Below, piece by piece: positions 12,921 through 13,122 of a DNA stretch of 13,122 nucleotides; position 1 is the stretch's first letter; every line of letters starts with the position of its first letter. This DNA is from Pseudomonadota bacterium (GTDB lineage: Bacteria; Pseudomonadota; Alphaproteobacteria; RF32; CAG-239). The stretch is taken from positions 1 to 13,122 of the forward strand of contig JAJWCP010000028.1 of assembly GCA_021617435.1 (NCBI GenBank), read 5' to 3'. Both the position numbers and the translations under genes were made by a program. Below the pieces are notes generated by a model. It worked only from the letters and a program-made list of their open reading frames with translations. It did no database searches and had not been told where the DNA came from.

Positions 12921-13122
12921 TTACTCAAAAGTCCAAGAAACGGAGTTGGTGCTGCCCTCAGAGGAAGCGGCTTCCGCCTCTGAAACCGAATATTTGGTTT
13001 TTACGGCATTGTCTTCAGTGTTGGTTTCAGATGATGAAGCTCCGCTTCCTGAAGAAGAACTTCCACTGGAAGATGAACTGCTGCCGGAAGAAGAGTGGCC
13101 TCTATCCTCACCACCTGTTATG
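12921..13122 (-). CDS. Serine-rich C-terminal end of an unidentified protein (5' end outside the window)
   Basis: On the minus strand a frame open from the right edge encodes 66 residues and stops at 12921-12923. It begins ITGGEDRGH and then enters a run dominated by serine with some glycine (about 25 residues, such as SSSGSSSSSSGSSSSGSG). After it come SSETNTEDNAVKTKYSVSE and a final SEGSTNSVSWTFE. The low-complexity run resembles a flexible linker or stalk of an exported protein. The ending NSVSWTFE is loosely like the last strand of the two pilin-like proteins here (INIVWSID, FQIKWKIR), so it may be a third relative, but that rests on a few residues. The coding frame is supported by the terminator directly after the stop. 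No ATG lies in the visible part. Confidence 0.65.
   Translation of the reverse strand, partial: ITGGEDRGHSSSGSSSSSSGSSSSGSGASSSETNTEDNAVKTKYSVSEAEAASSEGSTNSVSWTFE

Noticed and set aside
1..13122. Defence system, prophage, CRISPR or transposon
   Set aside because: No cas, nuclease, integrase, transposase or phage structural motif and no spaced direct repeats were found. The window is mostly housekeeping and envelope genes.

Overview
The window looks like part of a low-G+C alphaproteobacterial chromosome, probably an uncultured, possibly gut-associated lineage. This placement is inferred. It rests on a PraR/PhrR-type HTH regulator, a lipid A/Kdo cluster (DUF374, waaA, lpxK) arranged as in alphaproteobacteria, a LonA protease, and pilin-like proteins with a GRSMVEMLG prepilin motif. 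No tRNA, rRNA, CRISPR array, transposase or phage gene is visible.

Layout: the left edge (2-508, +) is the C-terminal part of a pilin-like protein cut by the window. A minus-strand block follows: an XRE regulator (557-1063), a 540-base spacer that may encode a structured RNA on the minus strand, and lon (1606-3951). Divergent from lon is a plus-strand envelope operon: DUF374 acyltransferase (4142-4885), waaA (4948-6213) and lpxK (6219-7169). Next is a convergent lipoprotein of YwqK/MORN-like repeats (7207-8079, -), then an exported nitroreductase-like protein (8228-8812, +). A tight plus-strand operon slyX-nagA-nagB (8897-11074) ends at a clear intrinsic terminator. A second, complete pilin-like gene (11206-11964, +) is convergent with a DMT/EamA-like permease (11969-12850, -). 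The right edge holds the serine-rich C-terminus of a minus-strand gene (12921-13122).

How the genes work together: LpxK 4'-phosphorylates the lipid A precursor and WaaA then adds Kdo. The DUF374 protein is probably a lipid A or phospholipid acyltransferase of the same pathway. NagA and NagB convert GlcNAc-6-phosphate to GlcN-6-phosphate and then to fructose-6-phosphate; NagB keeps the E. coli catalytic and allosteric residues at the same numbering.

The most unusual feature is the complete pilin-like gene. Its prepilin leader carries an exactly 90-base, in-frame element made of three perfect hairpins bounded by TGTCA/TGACA. The element stretches the leader from about 21 to about 51 residues. 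The same gene has a 16-bp near-perfect inverted repeat ending immediately before the ATG and containing its Shine-Dalgarno sequence. The left-edge gene is its paralogue, as shown by matching NKQ-x-EQ and C-terminal Cys/Tyr/Trp motifs.
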